NCBI RefSeq assembly: GCF_004784475.1
Contig: NZ_SRRT01000005.1
Span: forward strand, 496,001 to 560,000
Direction of reading: 5' to 3'
Length of the DNA stretch: 64,000 nt
DNA from: Streptomyces bauhiniae
GTDB taxonomy: Bacteria; Actinomycetota; Actinomycetes; Streptomycetales; Streptomycetaceae
Each line of letters starts with the position of its first letter. The stretch's first letter is position 1. Shown one piece after another: positions 25,769 to 34,076 of the stretch. Both the position numbers and the translations under genes were made by a program. The notes beneath the pieces are model-generated. The model had not been told where the DNA came from, did not search any database, and worked only from the letters and a program-made list of their open reading frames with translations.

Positions 25769-26509
25769 GTGACGAGCGGCGAGCTGTGGGACCGTGCCAG
25801 TGCCGAGCGCTACGACGCCGAGGAGACGGAGATGTCCTCGGCGGATGTGCTCGGCCCGACCCTTGATTTCCTCGCCGAACTTGCCGGTGAGGGGCGGGCG
25901 TTGGAGTTCGCCGTCGGTACCGGGCGGGTGGCGGTGCCGTTGCGGGAGCGCGGGGTGCCGGTGGCGGGGATCGAGTTCTCCGCGCACATGGCGGCGGTAC
26001 TGCGCCGGAAGGTGGACGAGGAGACGCTGCCGGTCACCCTGGGAGACATGGCCACGACGGTGGTACCGGGTGAGTTCAGCCTGGTGTACCTCGTCTACAA
26101 CACGATTTCCAACCTGCTGACCCAGGACGAGCAGGTGGAGTGCTTCCGTAACGCCGCCCGGCATCTGGCGCCCGGTGGGCGGTTCGTGATCGAGCTGGGG
26201 GTGCCTCCGCTGCGGCTGCTGCCGCCCACACAGGTGGCGGTGCCGTTCGATGTGTCGGCGCACCATATCGGCTTCGACACCTTCGACCTGGTGGAGCAGA
26301 TCCTCGTCTCGCACCACCTCACGCGGGACGGCGAGGACGGCCGGTACCGCCGCTCGGCCTCCCGCCACCGCTACGCCTGGCCCGCGGAGCTGGACCTGAT
26401 GGCCCGCATCGCCGGCCTGGACCTGGAGCGACGGGTGGCGGACTGGACCGGGGCCCCGTTCACGGACGACTCGGCCAAGCACATCTCGGTCTGGCGGAAG
26501 CCGCTCTGA
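25769..26509 (+). CDS. Class I SAM-dependent methyltransferase
   Basis: A 246-residue methyltransferase. Motif I is LEFAVGTGRVAVPL, where Ala replaces the usual first Gly/Cys pattern. A GIEFSAHM motif II follows, then LVYNTISNLLTQDEQVECF and LAPGGRFVIELG. The likely start is GTG at 25769 (TSGELWDRASAERYD); the frame continues upstream across the tandem repeats but with no family similarity. The ribosome site is weak. The substrate is unknown. Confidence 0.85.
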   Translation: MTSGELWDRASAERYDAEETEMSSADVLGPTLDFLAELAGEGRALEFAVGTGRVAVPLRERGVPVAGIEFSAHMAAVLRRKVDEETLPVTLGDMATTVVPGEFSLVYLVYNTISNLLTQDEQVECFRNAARHLAPGGRFVIELGVPPLRLLPPTQVAVPFDVSAHHIGFDTFDLVEQILVSHHLTRDGEDGRYRRSASRHRYAWPAELDLMARIAGLDLERRVADWTGAPFTDDSAKHISVWRKPL

Positions 26510-26562
26510 GCCGGTCACCGGTACTTCCCGACCATGGTCCCCACCTGATAGACGCAGGGGGC

Positions 26563-27372
26563 ATGACACGACTCTCCCGCGCCGCACGCGGTGTCATCAC
26601 CGCCGTAGCCGCCCTGCTGACCGTCACCGCCGCCTCCGCCCCGGCCCGCGCAACGCCGGAACCGAAGGCGCCGAAGGACTTCGTGGCCCTGAGCACGGTG
26701 GACCCGACGATCCTCCAGGAGATGCGCTACTTCACCCCGCACAACTTCGTCGGCGAGCGCATCGACGGCTACCGGCAGCCGCTCTGCATCCTCACCCGCC
26801 CCGCCGCCGAGGCCCTGCACCAGGCGCAGCGCCAACTCCTGCGCCACGGCTACAGCTTGAAGGTGTACGACTGTTACCGGCCGCAGCGCGCCGTCGACCA
26901 CTTCGTCCGCTGGGCCGAGGACCTGGACGACGAGGCCATGAAGGCCGAGTTCTACCCGAAGGTCGACAAGACCCGGCTCTTCGCCGACGGCTACATCGCG
27001 GAGAAGTCCGGCCACAGCCGGGGCTCGACCATGGACCTGACGATCGTCCGGCTCCCGGCGCGGCCGACCCGCCCGTACACCCCCGGCCAGCCGCTCGTCC
27101 CCTGCTTCGCCCCCAAGAAGCAGCGTTTCCCTGACAACTCCCTGGACATGGGCACGGGCTTCGACTGCTTCGACCCGCTCGCCCATACCCTGGACCCGCG
27201 TATCCAGGGCCAACAGCGGTCCAACCGGCTGCTGTTGAAGAACACCCTGGAGAAGCTCGGCTTCGTGAACCTGGCCGAGGAGTGGTGGCACTACACATAC
27301 AAGCCGGAGCCGTACCCGAACACATACTTCGACTTCCCGGTGGCCTGGAAGTCGCTGTCGGCCAAGCGCTGA
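26563..27372 (+). CDS. Secreted VanX-like D-alanyl-D-alanine dipeptidase (M15D)
   Basis: A zinc dipeptidase of 269 residues that would hydrolyse D-Ala-D-Ala outside the membrane. A signal peptide with a positively charged start and an AAAL-type core ends near ASAPARA (about 24-30). The Arg of the VYDCYRPQRAV stretch is present, and the zinc ligands are visible in SGHSRGSTMDLT (His151, Asp158) and EEWWHY (Glu240, His243). Unlike vancomycin-resistance VanX it is exported and stands apart from vanH/vanA-type genes, so cell-wall turnover is more likely than resistance. ATG at 26563. Confidence 0.92.
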   Translation: MTRLSRAARGVITAVAALLTVTAASAPARATPEPKAPKDFVALSTVDPTILQEMRYFTPHNFVGERIDGYRQPLCILTRPAAEALHQAQRQLLRHGYSLKVYDCYRPQRAVDHFVRWAEDLDDEAMKAEFYPKVDKTRLFADGYIAEKSGHSRGSTMDLTIVRLPARPTRPYTPGQPLVPCFAPKKQRFPDNSLDMGTGFDCFDPLAHTLDPRIQGQQRSNRLLLKNTLEKLGFVNLAEEWWHYTYKPEPYPNTYFDFPVAWKSLSAKR

Positions 27373-27471
27373 CTCGGGCCGCCCGGAACGGACCGGCCGA
27401 GCCCCGGAGGGCGGCCCGTTTCGCGGCGGCGGACAATGGGTTCCACGGGGAGACTCCACCGAAGGGGAAGC

Positions 27472-28677
27472 GTGACCGAGACCAGCAGCACCCCATCCAC
27501 CGCCGGTGACGCGCAAGAGGCGCCGCGCGGCCGGCTGCAACGCCTGATGCGCTACCTCCCCCTGGTCGCGCCCGTCCTGCTGTGGGCCGTGCCGTGCGGG
27601 GCCCTCCTGTACACCGGCCAGCACTGGCCGCTCCCGGTGACCCTCGTCGGCACCGCGCTGTTCGCCCTCGGCCTGATCGGTATGCCGCTGGCGATGGCAC
27701 GCGGCCATGGACGGCGCCAGCAGGACTGGGCGGCGATCGTCGGGGACACGCTGCTGGGGAGCGCGTGGGTGCTGTTCGTCTGGTCCGTCCTGCTCGGCGT
27801 CCTGCTGCGGCTCGCCCTGACCGTGGCCGGTGTGGGTGACAGTCAGGACCGGGCGCGCATCGTCACCTGGGCGGTCCTCGGCGTGACCGCCGTGCTGCTC
27901 GCCTGGGGGTACGCCGAGGCCCGGCGCGTGCCGCGCGTGCGCCGGCTGGACGTGGAACTCCCGCGCCTGGGCGCCGGGTTGGACGGCACCCGGGTCGTCC
28001 TGATCACCGACACCCACTACGGCCCGCTCGACCGCGCCCGCTGGTCGGAACGGGTCTGCGAGACCGTGAACACCCTGGAGGCCGACCTGGTCTGCCACAC
28101 CGGCGACATCGCGGACGGCACGGCCGAACGCCGCCGCGCCCAGGCGACCCCGCTGGGCACCGTCGAGGCGACGCGGGGCCGCGTCTACGTCACCGGCAAC
28201 CACGAGTACTACAGCGAGGCCCAGGGCTGGGTCGACCTGATGGACGAGCTGGGCTGGGAGCCGCTGCGCAACCGCCATGTGCTGCTGGAGCGCGGGGGCG
28301 ACACCCTCGTGGTGGCCGGCGTGGACGATGTCACCGCCGAGTCCTCGGGCCTGGCGGGCCACGGCGCGGACCTCGCCGAAGCGCTGACCGGCGCCGACCC
28401 CGACCTCCCCGTCCTGCTCCTCGCCCACCAGCCCAAGTTCATCGACCGGGCGGCGGCCCAGGGCGTCGACCTCCAGCTATCCGGCCACACCCACGGCGGC
28501 CAGATCTGGCCGTTCCACTACCTGGTCCGCCTCGACCAGCCCGCCCTCGCCGGCCTCACCCACCACGGCTCCCGCACCCAGCTCTACACGAGCCGGGGCA
28601 CGGGCTTCTGGGGTCCGCCGTTCCGGGTCTTCGCCCCGAGCGAGATCACCCTGCTCGTACTCCGTTCGGCGTCGTAG
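27472..28677 (+). CDS. Membrane-anchored metallophosphoesterase
   Basis: A 401-residue protein with about four N-terminal hydrophobic segments (residues 25-155) and a C-terminal calcineurin-like phosphoesterase domain. Metal-binding motifs occur in order: DTHYG, CHTGDIADG, TGNHEYY, LLAHQP and SGHTHGGQIWPF. The GTG at 27472 follows GGGGAAG; an in-frame ATG 12 codons earlier lacks a ribosome site. The gene converges with the kinase gene, with only six bases between the stop codons. The substrate is unknown; relatives act on lipids or nucleotides. Confidence 0.9.
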   Translation: MTETSSTPSTAGDAQEAPRGRLQRLMRYLPLVAPVLLWAVPCGALLYTGQHWPLPVTLVGTALFALGLIGMPLAMARGHGRRQQDWAAIVGDTLLGSAWVLFVWSVLLGVLLRLALTVAGVGDSQDRARIVTWAVLGVTAVLLAWGYAEARRVPRVRRLDVELPRLGAGLDGTRVVLITDTHYGPLDRARWSERVCETVNTLEADLVCHTGDIADGTAERRRAQATPLGTVEATRGRVYVTGNHEYYSEAQGWVDLMDELGWEPLRNRHVLLERGGDTLVVAGVDDVTAESSGLAGHGADLAEALTGADPDLPVLLLAHQPKFIDRAAAQGVDLQLSGHTHGGQIWPFHYLVRLDQPALAGLTHHGSRTQLYTSRGTGFWGPPFRVFAPSEITLLVLRSAS

Positions 28678-28683
28678 GGCGGG

Positions 28684-30912
28684 TCAGCCCGTCTCCGGCG
28701 GGTTCCGGGTGTCGAAGGCGAAGAGCGTGTTGTTCGCCGCGGCCACGATCACCGCACGTCCTGCGACGGTCACACGCGGGCTCGCCCCCTGCTCGCCGGT
28801 CAGACCATCGGCCTGCGGCCCGGTCGTCCAGAGGGATGTGCCGTCGTGGGGCGCCAGGGCGACGACCCGGCCGGTGGCCGAGCTGAAGTACACCGCTCCG
28901 TCTCCCGCCACGGGCCCCGACGCGCCCTCCACAGCGGTCTGCCGTGACCACCTGCTCCGGCCGGTCGAGGGGTCGATCGCCGTGACCAGCCCGGTCTGCC
29001 CGCTCACATAGACGGTGCCGCCCGCCATCCCCGGCGTCCCCGCGTACGCCCTGGCCAGCCGGGAGTACGTGACCTTCCGCGATGCCGGGTCGACCCGCAC
29101 CACGCCGTCGTACCCGTCCGACGCGACTCCGTCCAGGTGCTCCCGAAGGAGTACGAGCCTGCCGCCCGCGACGCCCATCGGCACGGCGGGCCCGTCGACC
29201 TGTATGGGAGCGCCCAGTCGCCCCGAGGCTCGGTCGACCTCGTACAGGGTGGGGTGGAGCACCGCCACGGCGTCCATCTCCTCGTCGGTCGCGCACATCG
29301 CGAAGAGCCGCGGGCCGGCGGGGACGGGGGCGCACCGCGCGCCCGTGGGGAACGGTGTCGTCCAGCGGACCGCACCGCTGCGCGCGTCACGGGCCTCCAG
29401 GCGGGAGTTGGACCCGTCGACCATCACGACGGCGGAGCCGACCACGATGGCGTCCCGGGTCCGGCCCGTGACGGCTTGCGACTGCGCGCCGGACGGCGCG
29501 GACCACAGCTCGCGGCCCGTCCTGGCGTCGACGGCCACCACCTCGGTGAGAGGGGACTTCGGGTCGTCCTGGGCGGCGATGCGGTAGCCGAGCACCGTGT
29601 CGTCGGTCGCGCCCACCAGGTGCACGCCCTGGGCGGGGACGCCCGGACTCTTCACGGTCCACACCCGCGAGCCGTCACGGGCCCGCAGCCGGGCCGCGAC
29701 GACACCGCCGCCCCCGCAGTACACCGCGTCGCCGTGCGCGACGCAGCGCAGTTCGTCGGGGATGTCCTCACGGCCGCCCAGCACGGCCTTGTGCCACGGC
29801 TTGAAGCCGTCCGGAAGGGCGGCTGCCGATGCCGCGACGCTCTTGCCCCGGTCGTCGTCGCTCCCGGAGCGGACCACGTTCAGCGCGGCGACGGCCCCGC
29901 CGATGGCCGCGACCGCGACGGCGACGGCTAGGGCGGGCCGCCAGCGGTGGCGCAGACGGCGACCGCTGAGGGTGCTTTCCGCGCCGGGACCGGTAGGGGC
30001 GAGATGCTGAGTGGCCATGTCGCCGGGCCGGCCCGCGCCGAGTCCGTCCGTCTCGGTGCCGCCGAGATCCATCGGCAAGTTCCGCAGCAGCACGAGGAGT
30101 TCGTCCGACGAGGGGCGCTGCCCCGGCTCCTTGGCCAGGCACGGCTCGACGACCGCGCGCAGCGCCTCCGGCACGGCCCCGAGCGACGGCTCCTCGTGCA
30201 CCACCTGATATGCCATCAGGTAGGGGCTGTCGCCCTCGAAGGGCCCGCGGCCCGTCGCCGCGTACACCAGCAGGGTGCCCAGCGAGAAGACGTCCGACCT
30301 CGGCCCCACGTCGCGCGGCGACTGCAACTGCTCCGGCGACATGAAGGGCGGCGTACCGATGATCCGCCCCGTCATCGTGAGCGTCTCCTGGTCGACGGCA
30401 CGCGAGATGCCGAAGTCGATGACGCGCGGGCCCTCGGGCGAGAGGACGACGTTCGAGGGCTTCAGGTCACGGTGGACGACACCGGCCCGGTGGATGTCGC
30501 GCAGCGCCTCCGCCAGCCCGATGGCGAGGTTCCTGAGCCTCGCCCCGCTCAACGGGCCCTCTACGGCGCAGTGCTGGGCGAGCGTGCGCCCCTCGATGTA
30601 CGCCGTCGCCATCCACGGCTGCTCGGCCTCGGGATCGGCGTCGACCACGGCGGCGGTGAACGCACCGCTCACCCGCCGCGCCGCCACCACCTCCTGCCGG
30701 AAACGGATACGGAACTCGTCGTCCTCCGCGAAGTGCCGGTGGATCAGCTTGACGGCGACCGGCCGCCCCGAAGCGGTACGGGCGAGGAAGACCGTGCCCA
30801 TGCCTCCCGAGCCGAGCCGCGCCTCCAGGGGATAGCCGCCGATCTCGGCCGGATCACCCGCGCGCAGCGACACCGCTCCCGACTTCCCGCTCTCCACGTG
30901 CACCTCTGCCAC
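28684..30912 (-). CDS. Ser/Thr protein kinase with extracytoplasmic PQQ-type beta-propeller
   Basis: A Hanks-type receptor kinase of about 740 residues. The kinase domain carries LGSGGMGTVFLAR (glycine loop), AVKLIH (ATP Lys), VHRDLKPSNVV (catalytic loop), IDFGISR (DFG) and GTPPFMSPEQ. One membrane helix (ALAVAVAVAAIGGAVAALNV) near 330-350 joins it to an outer domain with repeated PQQ/WD-like blades (GSRVWTVKS, GRELWSAPS, GAVRWTTPF, GRSRWSRQT, GTSLWTTGP). The start is uncertain: several GTGs between 30873 and 30927 are possible, and I chose 30912 for its spacing from GCAGG. It follows the sigma factor and putative anti-sigma genes in the same direction. Confidence 0.92.
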   Translation of the reverse strand: MAEVHVESGKSGAVSLRAGDPAEIGGYPLEARLGSGGMGTVFLARTASGRPVAVKLIHRHFAEDDEFRIRFRQEVVAARRVSGAFTAAVVDADPEAEQPWMATAYIEGRTLAQHCAVEGPLSGARLRNLAIGLAEALRDIHRAGVVHRDLKPSNVVLSPEGPRVIDFGISRAVDQETLTMTGRIIGTPPFMSPEQLQSPRDVGPRSDVFSLGTLLVYAATGRGPFEGDSPYLMAYQVVHEEPSLGAVPEALRAVVEPCLAKEPGQRPSSDELLVLLRNLPMDLGGTETDGLGAGRPGDMATQHLAPTGPGAESTLSGRRLRHRWRPALAVAVAVAAIGGAVAALNVVRSGSDDDRGKSVAASAAALPDGFKPWHKAVLGGREDIPDELRCVAHGDAVYCGGGGVVAARLRARDGSRVWTVKSPGVPAQGVHLVGATDDTVLGYRIAAQDDPKSPLTEVVAVDARTGRELWSAPSGAQSQAVTGRTRDAIVVGSAVVMVDGSNSRLEARDARSGAVRWTTPFPTGARCAPVPAGPRLFAMCATDEEMDAVAVLHPTLYEVDRASGRLGAPIQVDGPAVPMGVAGGRLVLLREHLDGVASDGYDGVVRVDPASRKVTYSRLARAYAGTPGMAGGTVYVSGQTGLVTAIDPSTGRSRWSRQTAVEGASGPVAGDGAVYFSSATGRVVALAPHDGTSLWTTGPQADGLTGEQGASPRVTVAGRAVIVAAANNTLFAFDTRNPPETG

Positions 30913-30951
30913 CACGGACCTGCCCACCTGACGCACCCAAGCTAACCGCAA

Positions 30952-30970
30952 GGCGGTTGGGCACGGCGAC
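30952..30970. promoter_or_regulatory. Inverted repeat upstream of the kinase gene
   Basis: AACCGC (30954-30959) and GCGGTT (30963-30968) flank AAG, giving a perfect 6-3-6 inverted repeat about 40 bases before the kinase start. It may be an operator or a short RNA hairpin. No regulator is assigned. Confidence 0.4.
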
Positions 30971-31025
30971 ATGGGTAGCTGGACCTGATGGTCCGGGGTG
31001 TCCACTTCGCAGCGGACGTCACGGC

Positions 31026-31517
31026 TCAGGAGCGCGTCGGGTCCGTCGACGGCACCGCCGTGCGCGGGCGCGGGGTGGGGGGCAAGGGCCGGCGCTCCGT
31101 AGGGGTGGCCGAGGGGACGGCTGAGGGCGAGGTGATGGCTGCCGACGGGATCTGCGTACTGGTCGAGGAGCGGGCGTCGGGGCGTGCGTCAGGGCGTGCG
31201 GAGGGACGCACGGGATCGGACTGGGCCGGGCTCGGCGGGGCCGTGGGGCTGCTCGCGGGGGGCGGAGCGAGGGGGACCGTCGGAGAGGCGGGGTCCTGAG
31301 GTGCGCCGCGCAGGAAGGGTACGGCGAGGAGGGCGGCGACCGCGCAGCCCGCACTGGCTACGACAGCGGTGCGCAGGATGCGGCGGCGGGCCGCGCCACG
31401 GCGGATCTCCTCGTACCAGCCGGGCGGGGGTGCGAGGTGTGCGGACGGGGGCCGCATGAGGACGGCGAGGGGGTCGTCGGGTTCGAAGTCCGGACCGTCG
31501 TCACTGTATGTGATCAA
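31026..31517 (-). CDS. Single-pass membrane protein paired with the ECF sigma factor (possible anti-sigma)
   Basis: A 163-residue protein: an acidic cytoplasmic start (TYSDDGPDFEPDDPLAVLM), a positively charged helix (WYEEIRRGAARRRIL), one membrane helix (TAVVASAGCAVAALLAVPFL, about 49-68) and a roughly 90-residue Pro/Ser/Thr/Arg tail predicted outside. It starts with TTG at 31517 behind a strong GAGGAG, and overlaps the end of the sigma factor gene by 17 bases. The arrangement is that of sigma/anti-sigma pairs, but no ZAS zinc motif is present, so the anti-sigma role is inference. Confidence 0.78.
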   Translation of the reverse strand: MITYSDDGPDFEPDDPLAVLMRPPSAHLAPPPGWYEEIRRGAARRRILRTAVVASAGCAVAALLAVPFLRGAPQDPASPTVPLAPPPASSPTAPPSPAQSDPVRPSARPDARPDARSSTSTQIPSAAITSPSAVPSATPTERRPLPPTPRPRTAVPSTDPTRS

Positions 31518-31995
31518 GGCTTCTCCTCAAGTGGGCGCGGAGCAGTTCACGGGCCGCGTGAAGGTCGGCCTTGACGGTCCCTTCCTTGCGCCCGGTCAGC
31601 TCGGCCACCTCCCGGATCGGCAAGTCAGCGTAGTAGTGCAGGAGGGTCGGTATGCGCAGTCGTTCGGGGAGCGCCTGGACGAGCAGGCGGACCGACGGAT
31701 CGTTCTGCTCGGTGGGCGGGAGCACGGACGCCTCCACGGTGGCGCGGCGCACGGCCCGGCGTTCGCGCTCCAGGCGGCGCCAGTGGTCGCGGACGATGTT
31801 GGCGGCCGTGACGTAGAGGAAGCCCCGGGGCTCCGACACTGACGTCCAGCGGGCCCAGAGGCGGGTGAACGCCTCCGAGGCGATCTCGTGGGCGGTCTCG
31901 TCGTCGTCCACCAGACGGCGGCACCAGCCGGCCAGGCGCGGGTAGAGAACGGCGAACAGCTCTGCTGCCGCCTTCTCACGGGACCGTTTCAACAC
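31501..31995 (-). CDS. ECF RNA polymerase sigma factor
   Basis: A 164-residue sigma-70-type factor. Region 2 contains LYPRLAGWCRRLVDDDETAHEI, then EAFTRLWARWTSV and FLYVTAANIVRDHWRR. Region 4 contains RLRIPTLLHYYADLPIREVAELTG and GTVKADLHAARELLR. The start is chosen at GTG 31995, just after GGAGA; a longer version from a GTG at 32076 lacks a ribosome site. It is translationally coupled to the downstream membrane protein gene, and the upstream sortase and surface-protein genes run in the same direction, so a cell-envelope regulon is plausible. Confidence 0.9.
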   Translation of the reverse strand: MLKRSREKAAAELFAVLYPRLAGWCRRLVDDDETAHEIASEAFTRLWARWTSVSEPRGFLYVTAANIVRDHWRRLERERRAVRRATVEASVLPPTEQNDPSVRLLVQALPERLRIPTLLHYYADLPIREVAELTGRKEGTVKADLHAARELLRAHLRRSLDHIQ

Positions 31996-32120
31996 TCTCC
32001 ATGGGGGTGGGGTTCTGGCGCCCGGATGCTCGGGGCCACCCTGGGGAAGACCCCGGACCGAGGCCGTACGCTCCACGGCGTACGTTCCGTCGGCCCGGGA
32101 TCAGGGCGGGCGGCGACCGG

Positions 32121-32729
32121 TCAGCGACGCGTGGTGTGCGACGCGGCGAAGACGATCACGTTGTCGGGATAGCCGTCGCCGGTTCGGGGGCCGCCGCAGG
32201 TGATGAGCCGCAACTCCGGCCGGTCGACGTCGCCGTACACCGCCTCCGTGGGGAACTCGGCCTTGGCGACGGTCCGTACGGAGGTGACGGTGAACTCGGC
32301 CGAGGTGCCGTTCTCCAGGCGCACGCTGATCCCGTCGCCCCGGCGCAGCCGGTCGAGCCGGCGGAAGACGCCGTCCCCGTAGGGACCGACCGTGACATGA
32401 CCGAGGATCACCGACGGGCCCGTCTGCCCCGGCACCGGGGAGCTCTGGTACCAGCCGGCCTGGTCGTGCGCGGTGATCGGGGGCACCTGCACGGTGCCGT
32501 CCTGCGCCAACCCGAGCCGCATGACCGGGGTGTCGACGCCGATCCCGGGAATCCGCAGGCGCACCGGGACCGAACGGCTGCGCGCGGCCGGCGGTTTCGC
32601 GGAGGGGGTGGTCAGGTGCGCGCCACCGGGGCGAGCGGCGGATGCCCGGTCACCGCCGTGCCCGGCGCAGCTCACGAGCAGCGAGGCCGCCGCCGCGGTG
32701 ACGCACACACGCCTGGAGAGGTGAGTCAT
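32121..32729 (-). CDS. Class F-like sortase
   Basis: A 202-residue exported transpeptidase-like protein. The N-terminus has a signal with a possible lipobox (LVSCAG, Cys21), then a Pro/Ser linker. The sortase domain begins VRLRIPGIGVDTPVMRLGL. The catalytic His is in VILGHVTVG and the Cys in LRLITCGG. The catalytic Arg is not obvious: the strand after the Cys reads GYPDNVIVFA. The start overlaps the stop of the upstream gene as ATGA, so the small surface protein and the sortase are translated together. Class is judged by length and motifs only. Confidence 0.88.
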   Translation of the reverse strand: MTHLSRRVCVTAAAASLLVSCAGHGGDRASAARPGGAHLTTPSAKPPAARSRSVPVRLRIPGIGVDTPVMRLGLAQDGTVQVPPITAHDQAGWYQSSPVPGQTGPSVILGHVTVGPYGDGVFRRLDRLRRGDGISVRLENGTSAEFTVTSVRTVAKAEFPTEAVYGDVDRPELRLITCGGPRTGDGYPDNVIVFAASHTTRR

Positions 32730-33118
32730 GCCCCGGTCGCCCGGCGGCGGCGTACGAGGAGGACCGCCGCGCCGCCTACCGCGAGCACGCCGGCGGAACT
32801 GCCGCCGATCAGCATGCCGTCGGAGCTGTCGGAGCCGGTGGTCACGCCGGTGTCGGGCGCGCCGCTCGGCACGACACCGACCTGGCCGCGTCGTTCACCC
32901 GGCGCGACGGACGGCACGGGGGTGGCCGCCCGGCTCGGCACCTGGGTGGGAACCGCGCTCGGCTCCGCACTGGCGGGCGCGCTCGGCCGGGCCGACGGTG
33001 CGGAGGTGGCGGGGCGGGGGGTCGGGGACGAGTCCGCCCCACTGGCGAACGCGGGCACCGTGCTCGCCAGCACGGCGACGCACGCGGCCGCCGTGGCACT
33101 GAGGACTGTTCGGCGCAT
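32726..33118 (-). CDS. Small secreted surface protein with sorting-signal-like C-terminus
   Basis: A 130-residue protein: a signal peptide (RRTVLSATAAACVAVLASTV, cleavage near AFAS), a Pro/Ser/Ala-rich low-complexity middle, and a C-terminus in which APDTG (87-91) is followed by a hydrophobic segment (108-122) and RRRR. That tripartite ending mimics an LPxTG sorting signal with the Leu missing. It directly precedes the sortase gene and overlaps it by four bases, which suggests enzyme and substrate. Whether the altered motif is cut is not known. The ATG at 33118 is chosen because the signal peptide starts there. Confidence 0.82.
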   Translation of the reverse strand: MRRTVLSATAAACVAVLASTVPAFASGADSSPTPRPATSAPSARPSAPASAEPSAVPTQVPSRAATPVPSVAPGERRGQVGVVPSGAPDTGVTTGSDSSDGMLIGGSSAGVLAVGGAAVLLVRRRRATGA

Positions 33119-33304
33119 GTATCGCTCTCTCTCGTCGGCCGGTCCGGCGGGTGGCCGGGCCGGCTGTGTGATGGATCGAGCGGAGAGACGAGACAGGCTC
33201 GGCAGGGGTTGTAAAGGATCGGCAAAGTCGTACGAGGACGATGACGCGGACCACAACTCGCCCGCGACGCGCACGCGTTCCCTCAGTTCAAGCGAAGCGC
33301 ATCA

Positions 33305-33727
33305 CTACCCGAGGAAGCTCAACCGCACCTGGCGGTTGGCGTTGTCCTTGTTCGTGTCGACCAGGCACACCGACTGCCACGTGCCCAGCTCCAGGCTGCC
33401 GCCGATCACGGGCAGCGTGGCGTGGGGCGGGACGATCGCCGGGAGGACGTGGTCGCGGCCATGACCGGGGCTGCCGTGGCGGTGCTGCCAGCGGTCGTCG
33501 GCCGGGAGCAGGGTGTGCAGGGCGGTGAGCAGGTCGTCGTCACTGCCGGCGCCGGTCTCGATGACCGCGACGCCGCAGGTCGCGTGGGGTACGAAGATGT
33601 TGAGCAGGCCGTCGCGGCCCGCCGCGACCTCGCCCAGGAAGCTTTCGCACTCCTGAGTCAGGTCCACGACCCGCTCACGGGACCCGGTGGCGACGTCGAG
33701 CACACGCGTGGTGAAGGCATCTGACAT
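33305..33727 (-). CDS. YjbQ/UPF0047-family protein
   Basis: A 140-residue single-domain protein of the YjbQ family, some members of which have weak thiamine-phosphate synthase activity. Conserved features are FVPHATCGVAVIETG with the His-Cys site, a DDRWQHRHGSPGHGRDHVLP middle, and NRQVRLSFLG at the C-terminus. The ATG at 33727 follows GAGGATGGAGG. It is divergent from the ssu operon leader. The cellular role of the family is unsettled. Confidence 0.9.
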   Translation of the reverse strand: MSDAFTTRVLDVATGSRERVVDLTQECESFLGEVAAGRDGLLNIFVPHATCGVAVIETGAGSDDDLLTALHTLLPADDRWQHRHGSPGHGRDHVLPAIVPPHATLPVIGGSLELGTWQSVCLVDTNKDNANRQVRLSFLG

Positions 33728-33812
33728 GCCTCCATCCTCACCCACCGTTCACGTTTCACGCCCTCCGGCACGACTGTTCCCCGAGACGGGCAGTCCACTG
33801 ACCGAGACGCCG

Positions 33813-33842
33813 TTGACCGGCGAACACCCGCCTGGCTACGTT
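33813..33842 (+). promoter_or_regulatory. Promoter of the ssu operon leader
   Basis: TTGACC at 33813-33818 and TACGTT at 33837-33842 are separated by 18 bases, a good match to a vegetative promoter. The -10 element ends seven bases before the leader-peptide ATG at 33850, so transcription probably begins at or next to that ATG, making the leader peptide leaderless. Confidence 0.65.
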
Positions 33843-33849
33843 CACCGGC

Positions 33850-33933
33850 ATGTCGCGTTCAGCCCTGCTCACCACGCGCGGTCACATCGACCTGCTGCGG
33901 GTGGCCTCCGCCGCGTGTCGCCCCGGCCGCTGA
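33850..33933 (+). CDS. Sulfur-operon leader peptide (27 residues)
   Basis: A short open frame reading MSRSALLTTRGHIDLLRV and ending ASAACRPGR. It matches the actinobacterial putative leader-peptide family found ahead of sulfonate and cysteine genes, with the hallmark T-x-R-x-H-I/V-D-L-L-R-V-A-S pattern and a Cys near the end. Ribosome behaviour at the Cys codon (TGT, codon 23) is thought to sense cysteine supply and set expression of the genes behind it. It precedes ssuC by about 140 bases that can form alternative hairpins. The attenuation mechanism here is inference from family and layout. Confidence 0.85.
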   Translation: MSRSALLTTRGHIDLLRVASAACRPGR

Positions 33934-34001
33934 CGCCTTTCTCCCGTTCCACCTTCGCCCTTTCTCCGGGCCGTCTCGCGTTCCCCGCCCGCCGCACGTG
34001 A

Positions 34002-34071
34002 CCCTCCGCTGAGCCGAGGGCGCCGTGGCGGCGACGGGCGCACCCTCGTTCCCGCTCTCCATCGTGTGGAG
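34002..34071 (+). promoter_or_regulatory. Candidate attenuator hairpins ahead of ssuC
   Basis: CCCTC (34002-34006), GAGGG (34016-34020) and CCCTC (34043-34047) allow two mutually exclusive stems, 1 with 2 or 2 with 3; the second can be extended by flanking GC pairs. Further on, CTCCA (34057-34061) and TGGAG (34067-34071) form a 5-base stem that hides GGAG, the ribosome site of ssuC. Together with the leader peptide this resembles translation-dependent attenuation. The pairings are seen by eye only; no folding energies were computed. Confidence 0.5.
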
Positions 34072-34076
34072 CACCC

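Noticed and set aside
26563..27372. Vancomycin-resistance vanX
   Set aside because: The protein has a signal peptide and no vanH, vanA or vanRS partners nearby, so a cell-wall dipeptidase is the safer call.
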